Of a stretch of DNA of 64,000 nucleotides, positions 8,612 to 17,917 are shown piece after piece (the first letter of the stretch is position 1; each line of letters opens with the position of its first letter). The position numbers and the translations under genes were made by a program. Source of the stretch: Cloacibacillus porcorum (GTDB taxonomy: Bacteria > Synergistota > Synergistia > Synergistales > Synergistaceae); the NCBI RefSeq assembly GCF_001701045.1, contig NZ_CP016757.1, forward strand, positions 248,001-312,000, given 5' to 3'. The notes under the pieces are model-generated. The model was not told where the DNA came from. It made no database searches and worked only from the letters and a program-made list of their open reading frames with translations.

Positions 8612-10753
8612 TTACTCCTCGGCGCTCATGCTCTTGAGCATTTCGTCGAGTTCGACATAGCTTGTCTTGCCGTTGCCGAGCAGGGGGATCGTCTCCATGT
8701 GGATTAGCTTCTTGGGTATCGCGATCTCCGCCATGCCGAGGTCGGAAAGTTTCTGACGCAGGTCGTCGCGCTTCATGTCGGTCATTGTCGTCACCGCCGT
8801 CAGCGTCTCGCGGTTCGCGCCGTGCATCATCGTGACGGCGTGCTGCTCCTCGGGCCATATCTCATAGATCGCCTCTTCGACGGCGGCGAGCGAGATCATC
8901 TCTCCGCCGATCTTAGCGAAGCGCTTTGCACGCCCGAGGATTGTCACGTACCCTTCGTCGTCGATGTGAACGATGTCGCCGGTGTCATACCAGCCATCCT
9001 TGGGCGGTTCCAGAACGCCGGGGTTTGAGATTCTCAAATAACCGAGCATGATATTGTCGCCCTTCAGCCAGAGGCGGCCTCCGTCATGTACTCCGTCGAC
9101 AGGTTCGAGGCGGTACTGCAGCCCTGCGACGATCGTCCCGACGGTGCCGGTCTTATGATGCGCGTAGTAATTGTTCGCGACGACCGGCGAGGCCTCTGTG
9201 ACGCCATAGCCCTCGGTGATCCTGACGTTGAAGCGCTCGAACCAGGTCTGCTGGGTCGAAGCTCTGAGCTTTTCCCCGCCCTGTACGAGAAGGCGCATCG
9301 TCGCGAAGTCATAGTTGTCGCTCGCGGCCTTCGCGTAGCCGGCGAGGAAGGTATCCGTGGCGAAGAGCAGCGTTATGCGCTCGTCGTAACAGATGGCGGC
9401 GATCGTCTTATAGTGCAGCGGCGACGGATAGAGATAGACGAAGAAGCCCAGCGATACGGGCATGAATACGCCGCAGAGCCCGAAGGAGTGGAAGATCGGC
9501 ATCGCGTTGAGGACGCGGTCCGAACGGTAGAAGTCGACGCGCGTGAACATCTGCGCGTGGTTTGTGTTGAGGTTTTTATAGCTGAGGACCACGCCCTTGG
9601 GCGCTCCCTCTGAGCCGGAGGTGAAGAGGACCACCGCCGGTTTTTCCTCCGCCTCGGGGCTTACGAGGTTTGATCGCAGGAAGAAGGTGCGCAGCGCGGC
9701 GGAGAGTTTTTTGCCGGTCGTGATCAGCTGTGCCGCGTCTTCGAGCCAGAATATGCGGATACCGGCCTCCTCTATCGCCTGTGAGAGCGCCTCTAATTTT
9801 CCGAGTTCGATAAACCTGCGCGACGAAACGACCGTCCTGATGCTGGCGGTACGGCAGCAGTTGACAAGTGAGCGGGGCCCGAGGGAGAAGTTCAGCATAG
9901 CCGGCACCTTGCCGATTTTTTGCAGCGCGTACATCGAAATGACGCCGCCGAGCGAGGTCGGCAGCAGTACGCCGATATTGTCGCCCTCAAGGTTCTGCCG
10001 GCGCAGCGCCTCCTCTATCAGGAGGATGCGCGTAATAAAGCCGTTGTAGGTGACGGGCTTGGCTCCGGCGTCGCTGAATATCCGCACGTTGCCGCCGAAT
10101 TCCCGGCGAGCGTCGAGCAGGATGTCCCAGAAGGGCTTCCGCTTCCGGCGTGCCGCGAGTGATGCCTCGTCCATGATGCGCTCCAGCGCCCGTCCGGCGG
10201 CGGCGTTACGCTTGGACCCCGTCAGTCCCTCGGGGATATTGAGATTCTGAACGGGAAAAACGGTTATCGTCACCTCGGAGAAGAAGCGTACCCCGCGTTT
10301 GTGCTGGATGCGTGAGAAGGGCGTACGCTCCGTTCCCTTGATATGTATCGGCAGGATCTTTGCCTTGGTGTGGTCGGCGATCATCGCGACCCCCTGTGAA
10401 ACCTTCATCGGGTTGCCGATGGTGGTGGGCTGCAGTTCGGGAAAGATGACGCAGCGTCCGCCGTTTTTCAACAGGTTAAGGAAATATTTGAGCGAGAGCG
10501 GAGCGTCCGCGTCCAGTATATGAGTGTCGGCTATCGGCAGAAATAGCCCCGCGAAGCGTTTTTTCGTCAAACGCCGCTCAATGGCGAACGGGACCTTCTC
10601 CGGCAAAAAAGCGGCAAGAATCAGCGGATCGATGAACGAAACGTAATTTGGCGCGATGAGAACGCCCTCACCAGCATTTTCCCAGTTCTCCCAGCCCTTT
10701 ACCTTTACCCGGAAGAAAAGGCGCAGTATAAGTTTTACAATGAGTCGACGCAA
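8612..10753 (-). CDS. Aas-like fusion: 1-acylglycerophosphate acyltransferase domain + acyl-AMP ligase
   Basis: Two-domain protein of about 713 aa. Residues 1-210 form a PlsC/LPLAT acyltransferase; the rest is an AMP-forming acyl ligase with the P-loop-like motif LFTSGSEGAPKGVVLS and the later GYGVTEASPVV and GWYDTGDIV motifs. This matches Aas, which re-acylates lysophospholipids with free fatty acids. The acyltransferase HX4D box reads NYVSFID, so the catalytic His is Tyr, and the FPEG box reads FPELQ. The domain may therefore be inactive or altered. The frame stays open to a TTG at 10795, but the TTG at 10753 has a strong GGAGGGG site 5 bases upstream and is preferred. Confidence 0.85.
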   Translation of the reverse strand: MRRLIVKLILRLFFRVKVKGWENWENAGEGVLIAPNYVSFIDPLILAAFLPEKVPFAIERRLTKKRFAGLFLPIADTHILDADAPLSLKYFLNLLKNGGRCVIFPELQPTTIGNPMKVSQGVAMIADHTKAKILPIHIKGTERTPFSRIQHKRGVRFFSEVTITVFPVQNLNIPEGLTGSKRNAAAGRALERIMDEASLAARRKRKPFWDILLDARREFGGNVRIFSDAGAKPVTYNGFITRILLIEEALRRQNLEGDNIGVLLPTSLGGVISMYALQKIGKVPAMLNFSLGPRSLVNCCRTASIRTVVSSRRFIELGKLEALSQAIEEAGIRIFWLEDAAQLITTGKKLSAALRTFFLRSNLVSPEAEEKPAVVLFTSGSEGAPKGVVLSYKNLNTNHAQMFTRVDFYRSDRVLNAMPIFHSFGLCGVFMPVSLGFFVYLYPSPLHYKTIAAICYDERITLLFATDTFLAGYAKAASDNYDFATMRLLVQGGEKLRASTQQTWFERFNVRITEGYGVTEASPVVANNYYAHHKTGTVGTIVAGLQYRLEPVDGVHDGGRLWLKGDNIMLGYLRISNPGVLEPPKDGWYDTGDIVHIDDEGYVTILGRAKRFAKIGGEMISLAAVEEAIYEIWPEEQHAVTMMHGANRETLTAVTTMTDMKRDDLRQKLSDLGMAEIAIPKKLIHMETIPLLGNGKTSYVELDEMLKSMSAEE

Positions 10754-10921
10754 AGAGACCCCTCCGATGGCTCCGCAAAAATAGTGGAAGCGCAAGTCTG
10801 GTATGATATACAGATTATATCATGATACGACTGGATTCCGTGGTTTTTATTTTACTTTATAAAGAATTAGGATACAATAAATATATCATAGATATATACA
10901 TAAATGAAAGAAAGGGTGGTA

Positions 10922-11566
10922 ATGATGGAGAAGAAAGATAAGGTTTTTCTTATCGGTGCCGGAGACCACGCAAAAGTAGTGCTCTCGACGCTCGAAGCCT
11001 GCGGCGTGGAGTGCGCGGGTATCTACGACGATAACCCGGAGCTGTGGGGAAGGACGCTCTGGTGTCTTCCCATCATAGGCCCGGTGTCGGAGATGCCCGA
11101 CACGCCGGATACGATGGCCGTCATCGCGATCGGCTCGAATGTGGTCCGCCGCAGGATACGCGAACGGTTCAGGGAGGCCTGCTGGCCGGTATTCGTTCAT
11201 CCGATGGGGATCGTCCACAGCTCGGTACGTCTGGGAGAGGGGACGGTTGTCTTCGCCGGATGTATCATCGAATCCGACGCAGTGATCGGCAAACAGAGCA
11301 TCATCAACTCCGGCTGCTTTATCGGCCATGACAGCAGGATCGGCGACTTCTGTCACATGGCGCCGAAGAGCGCCATTGCGGACAGCGTCACGCTGGGCAA
11401 CGGCGTATTCCTGGGGCTGGGTTCCATGGTGCGTCCCTACACGACGATACTTGACGACGTGACGGTCGGCATGGGCAGCTCCGTCGTAAAAAAGCTCGGG
11501 CCGGGCGGCACCTATGTCGGTACGCCGGCAAAAAGGATCATGACGCCGGTCATTGATAAAGATTGA
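10922..11566 (+). CDS. Sugar O-acyltransferase, NeuD/left-handed beta-helix family
   Basis: About 215 aa. The N-terminus is a Rossmann-like PglD/NeuD domain (VFLIGAGDHAKVVLSTLEACG). The C-terminus has hexapeptide repeats of a left-handed beta-helix trimer (GEGTVVFAGCIIESDAVIG, then GNGVFLGLGSMV). Family members acetylate amino or hydroxyl groups of nucleotide-linked sugars with acetyl-CoA. ATG codons occur at 10904, 10922 and 10925; AAAGGGTGG sits just before the latter two, so those are preferred. It stands alone between a divergent gene and a terminator, with no polysaccharide genes nearby. Confidence 0.88.
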   Translation: MMEKKDKVFLIGAGDHAKVVLSTLEACGVECAGIYDDNPELWGRTLWCLPIIGPVSEMPDTPDTMAVIAIGSNVVRRRIRERFREACWPVFVHPMGIVHSSVRLGEGTVVFAGCIIESDAVIGKQSIINSGCFIGHDSRIGDFCHMAPKSAIADSVTLGNGVFLGLGSMVRPYTTILDDVTVGMGSSVVKKLGPGGTYVGTPAKRIMTPVIDKD

Positions 11567-11623
11567 GGTTTATGTATATCTGAAATATTCGCCTCGCAGC
11601 GGGAATAGATTTGCATAAATGAT

Positions 11624-11670
11624 CGGCTGGGAGGCTGTGTCCTATCTTGGGTCGGCCTCCCAGCCGTTTT
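11624..11670 (+). terminator. Bidirectional terminator
   Basis: Perfect 12-bp stem (CGGCTGGGAGGC/GCCTCCCAGCCG) followed by TTTTG, between the convergent acyltransferase and XRE regulator genes. Confidence 0.85.
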
Positions 11671-11679
11671 GTGCGTATA

Positions 11680-12096
11680 TTAAATATTTTCTTTGCCGGA
11701 CCTGTCAAGTGACCGTCGGCACGCATCCAGCATGTCGGCGATTATCTCGCGGTCGGCGCCGGAGAACGCGGAGGCGCTGTCGATACTGTACCAGACCCTT
11801 CCCAGCATCGTCGTGATCTCCGGGACCGTCAGAGGACGCATCTTTTCATCGGATGCCGTACCGGAGGAGAGGCGCGCCGCATCTTCGGGGGCCGACAGAG
11901 CCTCCGCGTCAAGCCAATAGGCCAATCCCCGTCCCGAACGCTCCACGATCTGGATCAATATCCGATAGGACGGCTCCTTTTTGCCGCGCTCCAGCTCGCT
12001 ATAGTACGCGGGAGATATATCCAAAATCTCCGATACCTTAGCCTGCGACCTGTCTCCCCTATATTCCCGCAATAACACTGCAAATGATTTAGCCAT
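11680..12096 (-). CDS. XRE-family helix-turn-helix regulator
   Basis: 138 aa. The N-terminal Cro/C1 HTH is clear (LLREYRGDRSQAKVSEILDI, then SPAYYSELERGKKEPSY). The C-terminal half is an uncharacterised helical region. It is divergent from the second TRAP operon with a 135-bp shared spacer that contains a palindrome, so it probably controls that operon and itself. Confidence 0.85.
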   Translation of the reverse strand: MAKSFAVLLREYRGDRSQAKVSEILDISPAYYSELERGKKEPSYRILIQIVERSGRGLAYWLDAEALSAPEDAARLSSGTASDEKMRPLTVPEITTMLGRVWYSIDSASAFSGADREIIADMLDACRRSLDRSGKENI

Positions 12097-12145
12097 GTAA
12101 TAGACATTAAACAGTCATAACGAAAGAATCAATATAAATAAGCGT

Positions 12146-12193
12146 ACATATGATATGTTATAGCGTTGATTTATACGCGATAGCGGATATAAT
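12146..12193 (+). promoter_or_regulatory. Promoter of TRAP operon 2 and candidate XRE operator
   Basis: A plus-strand promoter TTGATT (12166-12171), 16-bp spacer, TATAAT (12188-12193) lies upstream of dctP. A perfect palindrome ACATATGATATGT (12146-12158, single-base centre) lies just upstream and between the divergent genes. Linking it to the XRE protein is inference. Confidence 0.55.
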
Positions 12194-12231
12194 ATTGGCA
12201 TATTCATATCACATTCTGCGGAGGGAAAATC

Positions 12232-13233
12232 ATGAAAAAATTATTGGCCAAAATCGCGGTCGTCTCGCTGACGCTGTCGCTGCTGGGGGCGCCGTCTTAT
12301 GCGGCGGCGAAGAGTATCGAGCTTAAATTAAGCCACGCAACGCCCAGGAGCAGCACCTGGCACCAGGGCGCAGAAAAATTTGCGAGCATAATAAAGGAAA
12401 AGACCTCGGCAAAATATGATATTAAGATATACCCAAGCGACGAGCTCTCCGGCGGAAATCAGGTGGCGGGAATAGAACTGCTGCAGACCGGTGTTACCGA
12501 TATCCATATGCAGGACGCCCTCGTCTGGTCCGCGATAGCGAAGAAGAGCATCCTGCCCTGTTTCCCCTGGCTGCTGCCAACCTATAAGGATGTCGACGCG
12601 GCGATGCGGGGCGAGGGCGGAAAGGCCATGAAAAAGGTCATCAACGAAGTGGGTGTCGTCTGTCTCGCGATCGGTGAGAACGGCTACCGTCAGGTGGTCA
12701 ATAACCGCAATCCCATCCAAAAGCCGGCCGACATGAAGGGGCTCAAGATTCGCGTGCCGGGAAGCAACGTGCATGTCAACCTGCTCAAATATATCGGGGC
12801 CGATCCCATAACGATGAACCAGTCGGAGGTTTATACCTCGCTGCAGCAGGGTACGATAGACGCCTGCGAAAATACGATCGACCTGCTGTTTACTCAGAAT
12901 ACGCTCGAGGTGGTCAAATTTATCTCGCTCTGGAATTATTCCTACGACCCGATCTATTTCTCCGTGAGCACGGAGCTTTGGGAGCGGCTCTCCGCGGAGG
13001 AAAAGAAGATATTCCAGGAGGCCGCCACGGAGGCGATGGCGTATCAGGTCAAGGTCACGCGAGAAAAGGACCTGCAGCTTCGTAAACGCCTTGGCGAGTA
13101 TAAGGTGAAGGTTGTAAGCGAACTCTCCCCCGAAGGGCTCCAGGCTTTCAAAAAGGCGGTAGCCCCGATATACAAGGACTACAAGAAGGAATTTGGCGAA
13201 GAGATATTCAAGCAGTTCGGCTATAAATTCTAG
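12232..13233 (+). CDS. dctP: TRAP transporter periplasmic substrate-binding protein (DctP), operon 2
   Basis: Solute receptor of 333 aa with a Sec signal peptide (about 1-26, cleavage near SYAAA). It has the family blocks ELKLSHATPRSSTWHQGAEK, MKGLKIRVPGSNVHVNLLKY and LQQGTIDACENTIDLLF. Sequence is clearly divergent from the first DctP, so the substrate differs. Good ribosome site GGAGGGAAA before the ATG. It is followed by dctQ and dctM. Confidence 0.95.
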   Translation: MKKLLAKIAVVSLTLSLLGAPSYAAAKSIELKLSHATPRSSTWHQGAEKFASIIKEKTSAKYDIKIYPSDELSGGNQVAGIELLQTGVTDIHMQDALVWSAIAKKSILPCFPWLLPTYKDVDAAMRGEGGKAMKKVINEVGVVCLAIGENGYRQVVNNRNPIQKPADMKGLKIRVPGSNVHVNLLKYIGADPITMNQSEVYTSLQQGTIDACENTIDLLFTQNTLEVVKFISLWNYSYDPIYFSVSTELWERLSAEEKKIFQEAATEAMAYQVKVTREKDLQLRKRLGEYKVKVVSELSPEGLQAFKKAVAPIYKDYKKEFGEEIFKQFGYKF

Positions 13234-13311
13234 TCCGTTCAAGTGGGGCGGCCTCTGCCTTACGGCTGAGCGCCGCCCTCTATTTATATGATATGGGGGC
13301 GATAGAAGCAT

Positions 13312-13809
13312 ATGAAAAAGATAGAATTCCTGTTAAGTAAATTTGAAGAGATAATCATGGTGGCCGGCGGCCTGCTGATGGTCTTTATGAACTTCGCAAA
13401 TGTGGTCTGCCGCTACCTTTTGCCGACCACGCCCTTTTCATATACGGAGGAGCTTGTGGTCCTGCTCTTCGTATGGGTGAGCATGTTTGGAATCTCGTAC
13501 GCTTATAGACGACGGGCGCATACGCTTCTTACGATCTTATCAGACAATATCCCGGGAAAGTTCCAGATAATAATCGTCGTTATCTCGATGTGCGCCTCGA
13601 TGCTTCTGATGTTTCTTATCGCGAAGACCGGCTACGGCATGGTGATGAATCAGCTCAAATACAATCAGATACTGCCGGGGATGAAGATACCGGTCGCCGT
13701 GATGGGATGGGCCGTCCCGCTGGGCGCGGCGGCGGCGTTGCTGAGCGCGGCCGCGTCGGGATGCGAAGAGATCCGGACGCTGATGGCGGGCGAAAGAGAG
13801 GAGATATGA
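13312..13809 (+). CDS. dctQ: TRAP transporter small permease (DctQ), operon 2
   Basis: 165 aa, four hydrophobic helices; the DctQ block VVCRYLLPTTPFSYTEELVV is present, followed by the second-half FVWVSMFGISYAYRRRAHT. It ends 4 bp before dctM. Confidence 0.93.
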   Translation: MKKIEFLLSKFEEIIMVAGGLLMVFMNFANVVCRYLLPTTPFSYTEELVVLLFVWVSMFGISYAYRRRAHTLLTILSDNIPGKFQIIIVVISMCASMLLMFLIAKTGYGMVMNQLKYNQILPGMKIPVAVMGWAVPLGAAAALLSAAASGCEEIRTLMAGEREEI

Positions 13810-13813
13810 CATA

Positions 13814-15100
13814 ATGACTGGCTTGATACTGATAGGTGTATTCTTTTCCCTTCTTATCCTGAGAGTGCCGGTGGCCGCCTCTATGGGGCTGGCGGCCTTT
13901 GCCGGCATCGTGCAGATGGGATATAAGATATCGGTCTTTCCCACAGTCTTCTATGCGGCGATCGCCAAGTACACGATGCTGGCGATTCCCTTTTTCATCC
14001 TCGCGGGGGTGATAATGGACCACGCAGGGATATCAAAGAGGCTGATCAATCTGGCAAATGCCTGCGTGGGGCATCGCCGGGGAGGCCTGGCGGTCGTCAC
14101 GGTGATCGTCGCCTGCTTCTTCGCGGCCATTTCCGGTTCGGGGCCGGCGACCGTCGCCGCCATCGGAGGCGTTCTTATTCCCGCGATGTCCAAGCAGGGA
14201 TATGATAAAAATTTCGCGACGGCGCTGGTCGCCTCCTCCGGTGGTATTGGCATGATAATCCCGCCGAGCATCCCCTTCATCATCTACGCAATGCTCGCCG
14301 AGGTCTCTGTTGGTACGATGTTCATGGCAGGTATCGTCCCGGGGCTGCTCTTCGGCCTATTCTTCGTCGCCGCGGCGCTGCTCTATCTGCGTAAGGACAA
14401 AAACCTCATCCTACAGGAAAAATGCAGCCTCCATACGCGCTGGCAGGCGTTTAGGAGCGCCGTCTGGGCGCTTTTGATGCCGGTGATAATCCTTGGCGGT
14501 ATCTACGGCGGCATCTTCACGCCGACCGAGGCCGCCGGCGTAGCGGTGGCCTACGGCCTCTTTGTGGGAGTCTGCGTCTACCGGGAGATAAAGGTAAAAG
14601 AGCTGTGGGCCGTCATGGTTGATTCCTTCGTCTCCTCGGCGATAATCATGTTCATCATGGGCTGCGCGGGAGCCTTTACGTGGATACTTACCACCTCCGG
14701 GGTGACGAAGGAGCTTACGGACCTTCTGCTCTCGCTGACCAGCGACCGGAACGTAATGCTCTTTATTATCACGGTCATCTTCGTTATCGCGGGCTGCTTT
14801 GTCGATTCAGCCTCCGGTTTTTATCTGCTGCTGCCAATACTGCTGCCGATCATTAAGGAGATGAACTATTCTCCGATCGCCTTCGGCGTCATCGCGACGG
14901 CGAACTTTGCCCTTGGTCAGGTGACGCCGCCCGTCGGCTCGAACCTTTTTGTCGCCTGCAATATCGCCGACGTCACGATGAAATCCCTCGTCGCCAAGGT
15001 GTGGCCCTTTCTCATCGCGGGTTTTGTCTGCCTGCTGCTGATCACCTACATGCCGTGGCTGATAACCTTCCTGCCGGCGCTGATGGGGATGAAGCTGTAG
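13814..15100 (+). CDS. dctM: TRAP transporter large permease (DctM), operon 2
   Basis: 428 aa, polytopic, with the typical blocks AISGSGPATVAAIGGVLIPA, GGIGMIIPPSIPFIIYA and NFALGQVTPPVGSNLFVAC. It is followed after 3 bp by an M24-fold gene, suggesting that the imported compound is processed by that enzyme. Confidence 0.95.
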   Translation: MTGLILIGVFFSLLILRVPVAASMGLAAFAGIVQMGYKISVFPTVFYAAIAKYTMLAIPFFILAGVIMDHAGISKRLINLANACVGHRRGGLAVVTVIVACFFAAISGSGPATVAAIGGVLIPAMSKQGYDKNFATALVASSGGIGMIIPPSIPFIIYAMLAEVSVGTMFMAGIVPGLLFGLFFVAAALLYLRKDKNLILQEKCSLHTRWQAFRSAVWALLMPVIILGGIYGGIFTPTEAAGVAVAYGLFVGVCVYREIKVKELWAVMVDSFVSSAIIMFIMGCAGAFTWILTTSGVTKELTDLLLSLTSDRNVMLFIITVIFVIAGCFVDSASGFYLLLPILLPIIKEMNYSPIAFGVIATANFALGQVTPPVGSNLFVACNIADVTMKSLVAKVWPFLIAGFVCLLLITYMPWLITFLPALMGMKL

Positions 15101-15103
15101 GCC

Positions 15104-16255
15104 ATGCATATAACAAAAGAGGAGATCCGGCAGCGGCAGGAATATCTGCGCTACACGATGGCGGAGATGGACGTGGACGCCCTCTGCGTCGGCGCCTCAG
15201 CGCAGATAGATACGAGGGGGATATTCCGTTATCTGATAAATTATTACCTTCCGGTCTTTGAGGAATACCTTGTGATCCCCCGCCGGGGGCCGGTCGTGCT
15301 CTTTACGCATGACGGCTGCGGGGCCGATTATGCGAAAGCCTTCGGTGTCGTTGACGAGGCGAGGCTCATACCAGAGGGCGAATATGCCGCGGCCCCCGCC
15401 GCCTGTGTGGTATCTTTCCTGAACGATATCGGCTGTAAAACCGCCGGTACCGCCTGGGGCAGGGGAATATCAGCGTCGTTCTGTCTCTCTTTCCAGAGTC
15501 GCCTTGGTAATATCAAAACAAAAGACTTCGCCGCCGTGCTTGACCGGATGAGGATGCTTAAGAGCCCGGCGGAGACAGCCCTCATCAAAGAGGCGGTAAA
15601 ATTAAATGAATCTGTCCTCGAGCGGTATCTTGGGAATATCGCAGCGGGCGGCAGCGAACTGGACGCGGTCAGCGACGCCTCTTACTATGCGCTGCAGAGC
15701 GGCGCGGAAGACCTTTACTGGATGACCTCATCCGCAAAAGTTCCTGCCCCCGGCTTCCTCGCCGCTTCGAGGGCGCGTCCCCGCCGCTGGCGGCCTGGGG
15801 ACTATCACTATGTCGTGCTTGAACATTCATGCCGCGGCGGCTATTTCAGCGAGATCACCCAGCTGGTCTCCTTCGGCAGGCCTAAAGACGAATACGTCGA
15901 AGCCTACAGAGCTGTAACGGCGGCGCAGAAGGCGGCAGCTGACGCTATAAGGCCCGGCGTTCCCGTCTCGTGGCTTGCCGATGCCGCGCAGAATGTACTG
16001 GTGGAATACGGCTATTGTCATAAAGAGGACGGCCCTTCACCCTGCATCGGCCACTCTCAGGGGTTGGACGCCTGGGAGCCGCCGCGGATCAGCGGCGACG
16101 AGAGGATAACGATCCGGCCGGGCATGCGCTTTAACATTCATCCCGCAGTTACCCTGCCTGACGGCGCGAAAATTACCTCCTGTCTCTCGTACCTGTCAAC
16201 GGAAAGCGAGGCGGAACTGCTGTCCGCCCTGCCCGGAGAGATTGTCGTTATCTAG
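15104..16255 (+). CDS. M24 (creatinase/aminopeptidase P fold) family protein
   Basis: 383 aa. It has an N-terminal creatinase-like domain (1-150) and a C-terminal pita-bread domain. The active-site histidine block is recognisable (IGHSQGLDAWEPPRI). Usual metal ligands are changed: the two aspartates of the first block are Glu (VLEHSCRGGYFSEITQ), the Glu of the GMxFxIEP block is His (GMRFNIHPAV), and the last Glu is missing (KITSCLSYL). That pattern resembles creatinase-like, non-metallopeptidase members rather than true prolidases. Tight coupling to dctM suggests it acts on the TRAP substrate. Confidence 0.82.
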   Translation: MHITKEEIRQRQEYLRYTMAEMDVDALCVGASAQIDTRGIFRYLINYYLPVFEEYLVIPRRGPVVLFTHDGCGADYAKAFGVVDEARLIPEGEYAAAPAACVVSFLNDIGCKTAGTAWGRGISASFCLSFQSRLGNIKTKDFAAVLDRMRMLKSPAETALIKEAVKLNESVLERYLGNIAAGGSELDAVSDASYYALQSGAEDLYWMTSSAKVPAPGFLAASRARPRRWRPGDYHYVVLEHSCRGGYFSEITQLVSFGRPKDEYVEAYRAVTAAQKAAADAIRPGVPVSWLADAAQNVLVEYGYCHKEDGPSPCIGHSQGLDAWEPPRISGDERITIRPGMRFNIHPAVTLPDGAKITSCLSYLSTESEAELLSALPGEIVVI

Positions 16256-16262
16256 CCTTCGC

Positions 16263-17603
16263 CTATTTTACCACCAGCGCCTCAGGGCTTTTTAGCCAGC
16301 GTATTATCCAGATAAGAAAGCCGGCTGATATCACACATCCGCCGATATCGCCGCAGGGGAAGGACATCCAGACTCCCAGCAGCCCAAAGATACGCGGCAG
16401 CATGATCAGCGGGATGAACATACAGAGCACATGGCGGCAGAAGGAGAGGGCGAGCGAGGCAAAGCCCTTGCCCAGCCCCTGGAGCGCTGAGTTGGTGACG
16501 ATCGTCACTCCCATAAAGGGAAGTCCGACATAGCCGACGCGCATCCCGGGGACGCCGATCGCAAGCAGCGCCGGATCGTTCGTAAAGAGGCGTGTCAATG
16601 GTTCCGCGAATATCTCCGCGAGCGTAAAGCTGATTATATAAAACCCGACCGCCATACCGAGGGCGCAGTAGATCGCCTTAGTGACGCGCTGCGGCATGCC
16701 GGCGCCGTAATTATAGCCGACGATCGGCTGCGAGGCCTCGCCGATGGCCATCGCTGGCAGAAAGAGCAGCGAATCGAGGCTGAGGAATATTCCCATCGCC
16801 GAGAGCCCGTCATCGCCGCCATACTTTATTATAAGCTGGTTCATCAGCGTCATATAGCAGACAAAAGAGAGCTCCATGAAAAATGGCGCGCTGCCGACGG
16901 CGCAGATTCTCTTAAAGACCTCCCAGCGCGGCAGCCCGATAAAGTGCGCGCGGATACGCAGCGGGGCCTCCCTGCGCCAGAAGAAGGAGAGTCCGAATAT
17001 CGCGGAGACGGCCTGCGCGAGCACGGTGCCGTAGGCGGCTCCCTCGACGCCCATATTGAGCGTGATGATGAAAAAGGCGTCGAAAAGGACGTTGCTCACC
17101 GCGCCGACTATCTGCGTGCACATGGCGTACTTTGGGTTTCCACTGGCGCGCACGAGGAAATTTGCGCCGAAGCCGAAGAGCGCGAAGGGCGCTCCGAGCA
17201 GGATGATCCGCAGATAGGGGCGCGCCATTTCTAGCACCTCTCCTGAGCCTCCTGCGAGGCGCAGCATTGTGTCTGTCGCGAAAAAGCTCGCGGCGATGGA
17301 GGCGGCGCCTACGATCGCCAGCAGGACAAACGTCGTTGTCAGCGCCTGTTCCGCGGGACGCCGTTTGTTCGCGCCGAAGAGGATCGAGACCCTGGAGGCG
17401 CCGCCGACACAGATGAGCAGCGTGAAGGCCATCAGCATCATCATCATCGGAAAACTCACCGTGATCGCGGCAAGCCCCACCGAACCGACGTAGCGCCCGA
17501 CAAAGATACGGTCAACTATATTATAAATAGCGCCGGCTATCATGCCGATGATGGCCGGCAGCGCAAAACTCAGTATAAGCCGCGGTATCGGCTCGCTGCC
17601 CAT
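16263..17603 (-). CDS. MATE-family efflux transporter
   Basis: 446 aa with twelve hydrophobic segments. It begins MGSEPIPRLILSFALPAIIG, the usual N-terminus of NorM/DinF-type multidrug and toxic compound extruders. It exports cationic drugs or metabolites in exchange for Na+ or H+. It converges with the M24 gene (7-bp gap) and is transcribed alone. Confidence 0.93.
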   Translation of the reverse strand: MGSEPIPRLILSFALPAIIGMIAGAIYNIVDRIFVGRYVGSVGLAAITVSFPMMMMLMAFTLLICVGGASRVSILFGANKRRPAEQALTTTFVLLAIVGAASIAASFFATDTMLRLAGGSGEVLEMARPYLRIILLGAPFALFGFGANFLVRASGNPKYAMCTQIVGAVSNVLFDAFFIITLNMGVEGAAYGTVLAQAVSAIFGLSFFWRREAPLRIRAHFIGLPRWEVFKRICAVGSAPFFMELSFVCYMTLMNQLIIKYGGDDGLSAMGIFLSLDSLLFLPAMAIGEASQPIVGYNYGAGMPQRVTKAIYCALGMAVGFYIISFTLAEIFAEPLTRLFTNDPALLAIGVPGMRVGYVGLPFMGVTIVTNSALQGLGKGFASLALSFCRHVLCMFIPLIMLPRIFGLLGVWMSFPCGDIGGCVISAGFLIWIIRWLKSPEALVVK

Positions 17604-17789
17604 GCGCCTGTGCTGTTCTTCTTTTAATGCTGACGAGTTAATGATAAAAACATCCCTTCATTGGTAATCACGCCATTATAACATAAAAAGATGGGCCGTT
17701 TTGCCGGTAACTGGGAGAAATGTTGGATTAGACGTAATATGATGGCAACGCCCGGGTGAAAATAAAACCATGAATTTTTGTGAAAAGGC

Positions 17790-17818
17790 TTGACTAAACA
17801 GTGATTTTTTTATATACT
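17790..17818 (+). promoter_or_regulatory. Promoter of tRNA-Leu
   Basis: TTGACT (17790-17795), 17-bp spacer, TATACT (17813-17818), about 14 bp before the tRNA 5' end. Confidence 0.75.
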
Positions 17819-17832
17819 TTCCCACGTTGAGC

Positions 17833-17917
17833 GCCGGGGTGGTGGAAATGGTAGACACGCACGTTTGAGGGGCGTGTGGGGCAACCCGTACGAGTTCAAT
17901 TCTCGTCTCCGGCACCA
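17833..17917 (+). tRNA. tRNA-Leu (anticodon GAG)
   Basis: 85 nt including an encoded CCA. The acceptor stem GCCGGGG pairs with CTCCGGC (one G-U). The D-arm is GTG/CAC; the anticodon stem CACGT/GCGTG encloses the loop TTGAGGG, giving GAG, which reads CUC/CUU. A long variable arm (about 14 nt), as expected for class II tRNA-Leu, is followed by the T-arm with GTTCAAT. The last ten bases recur in each downstream repeat. Confidence 0.95.
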
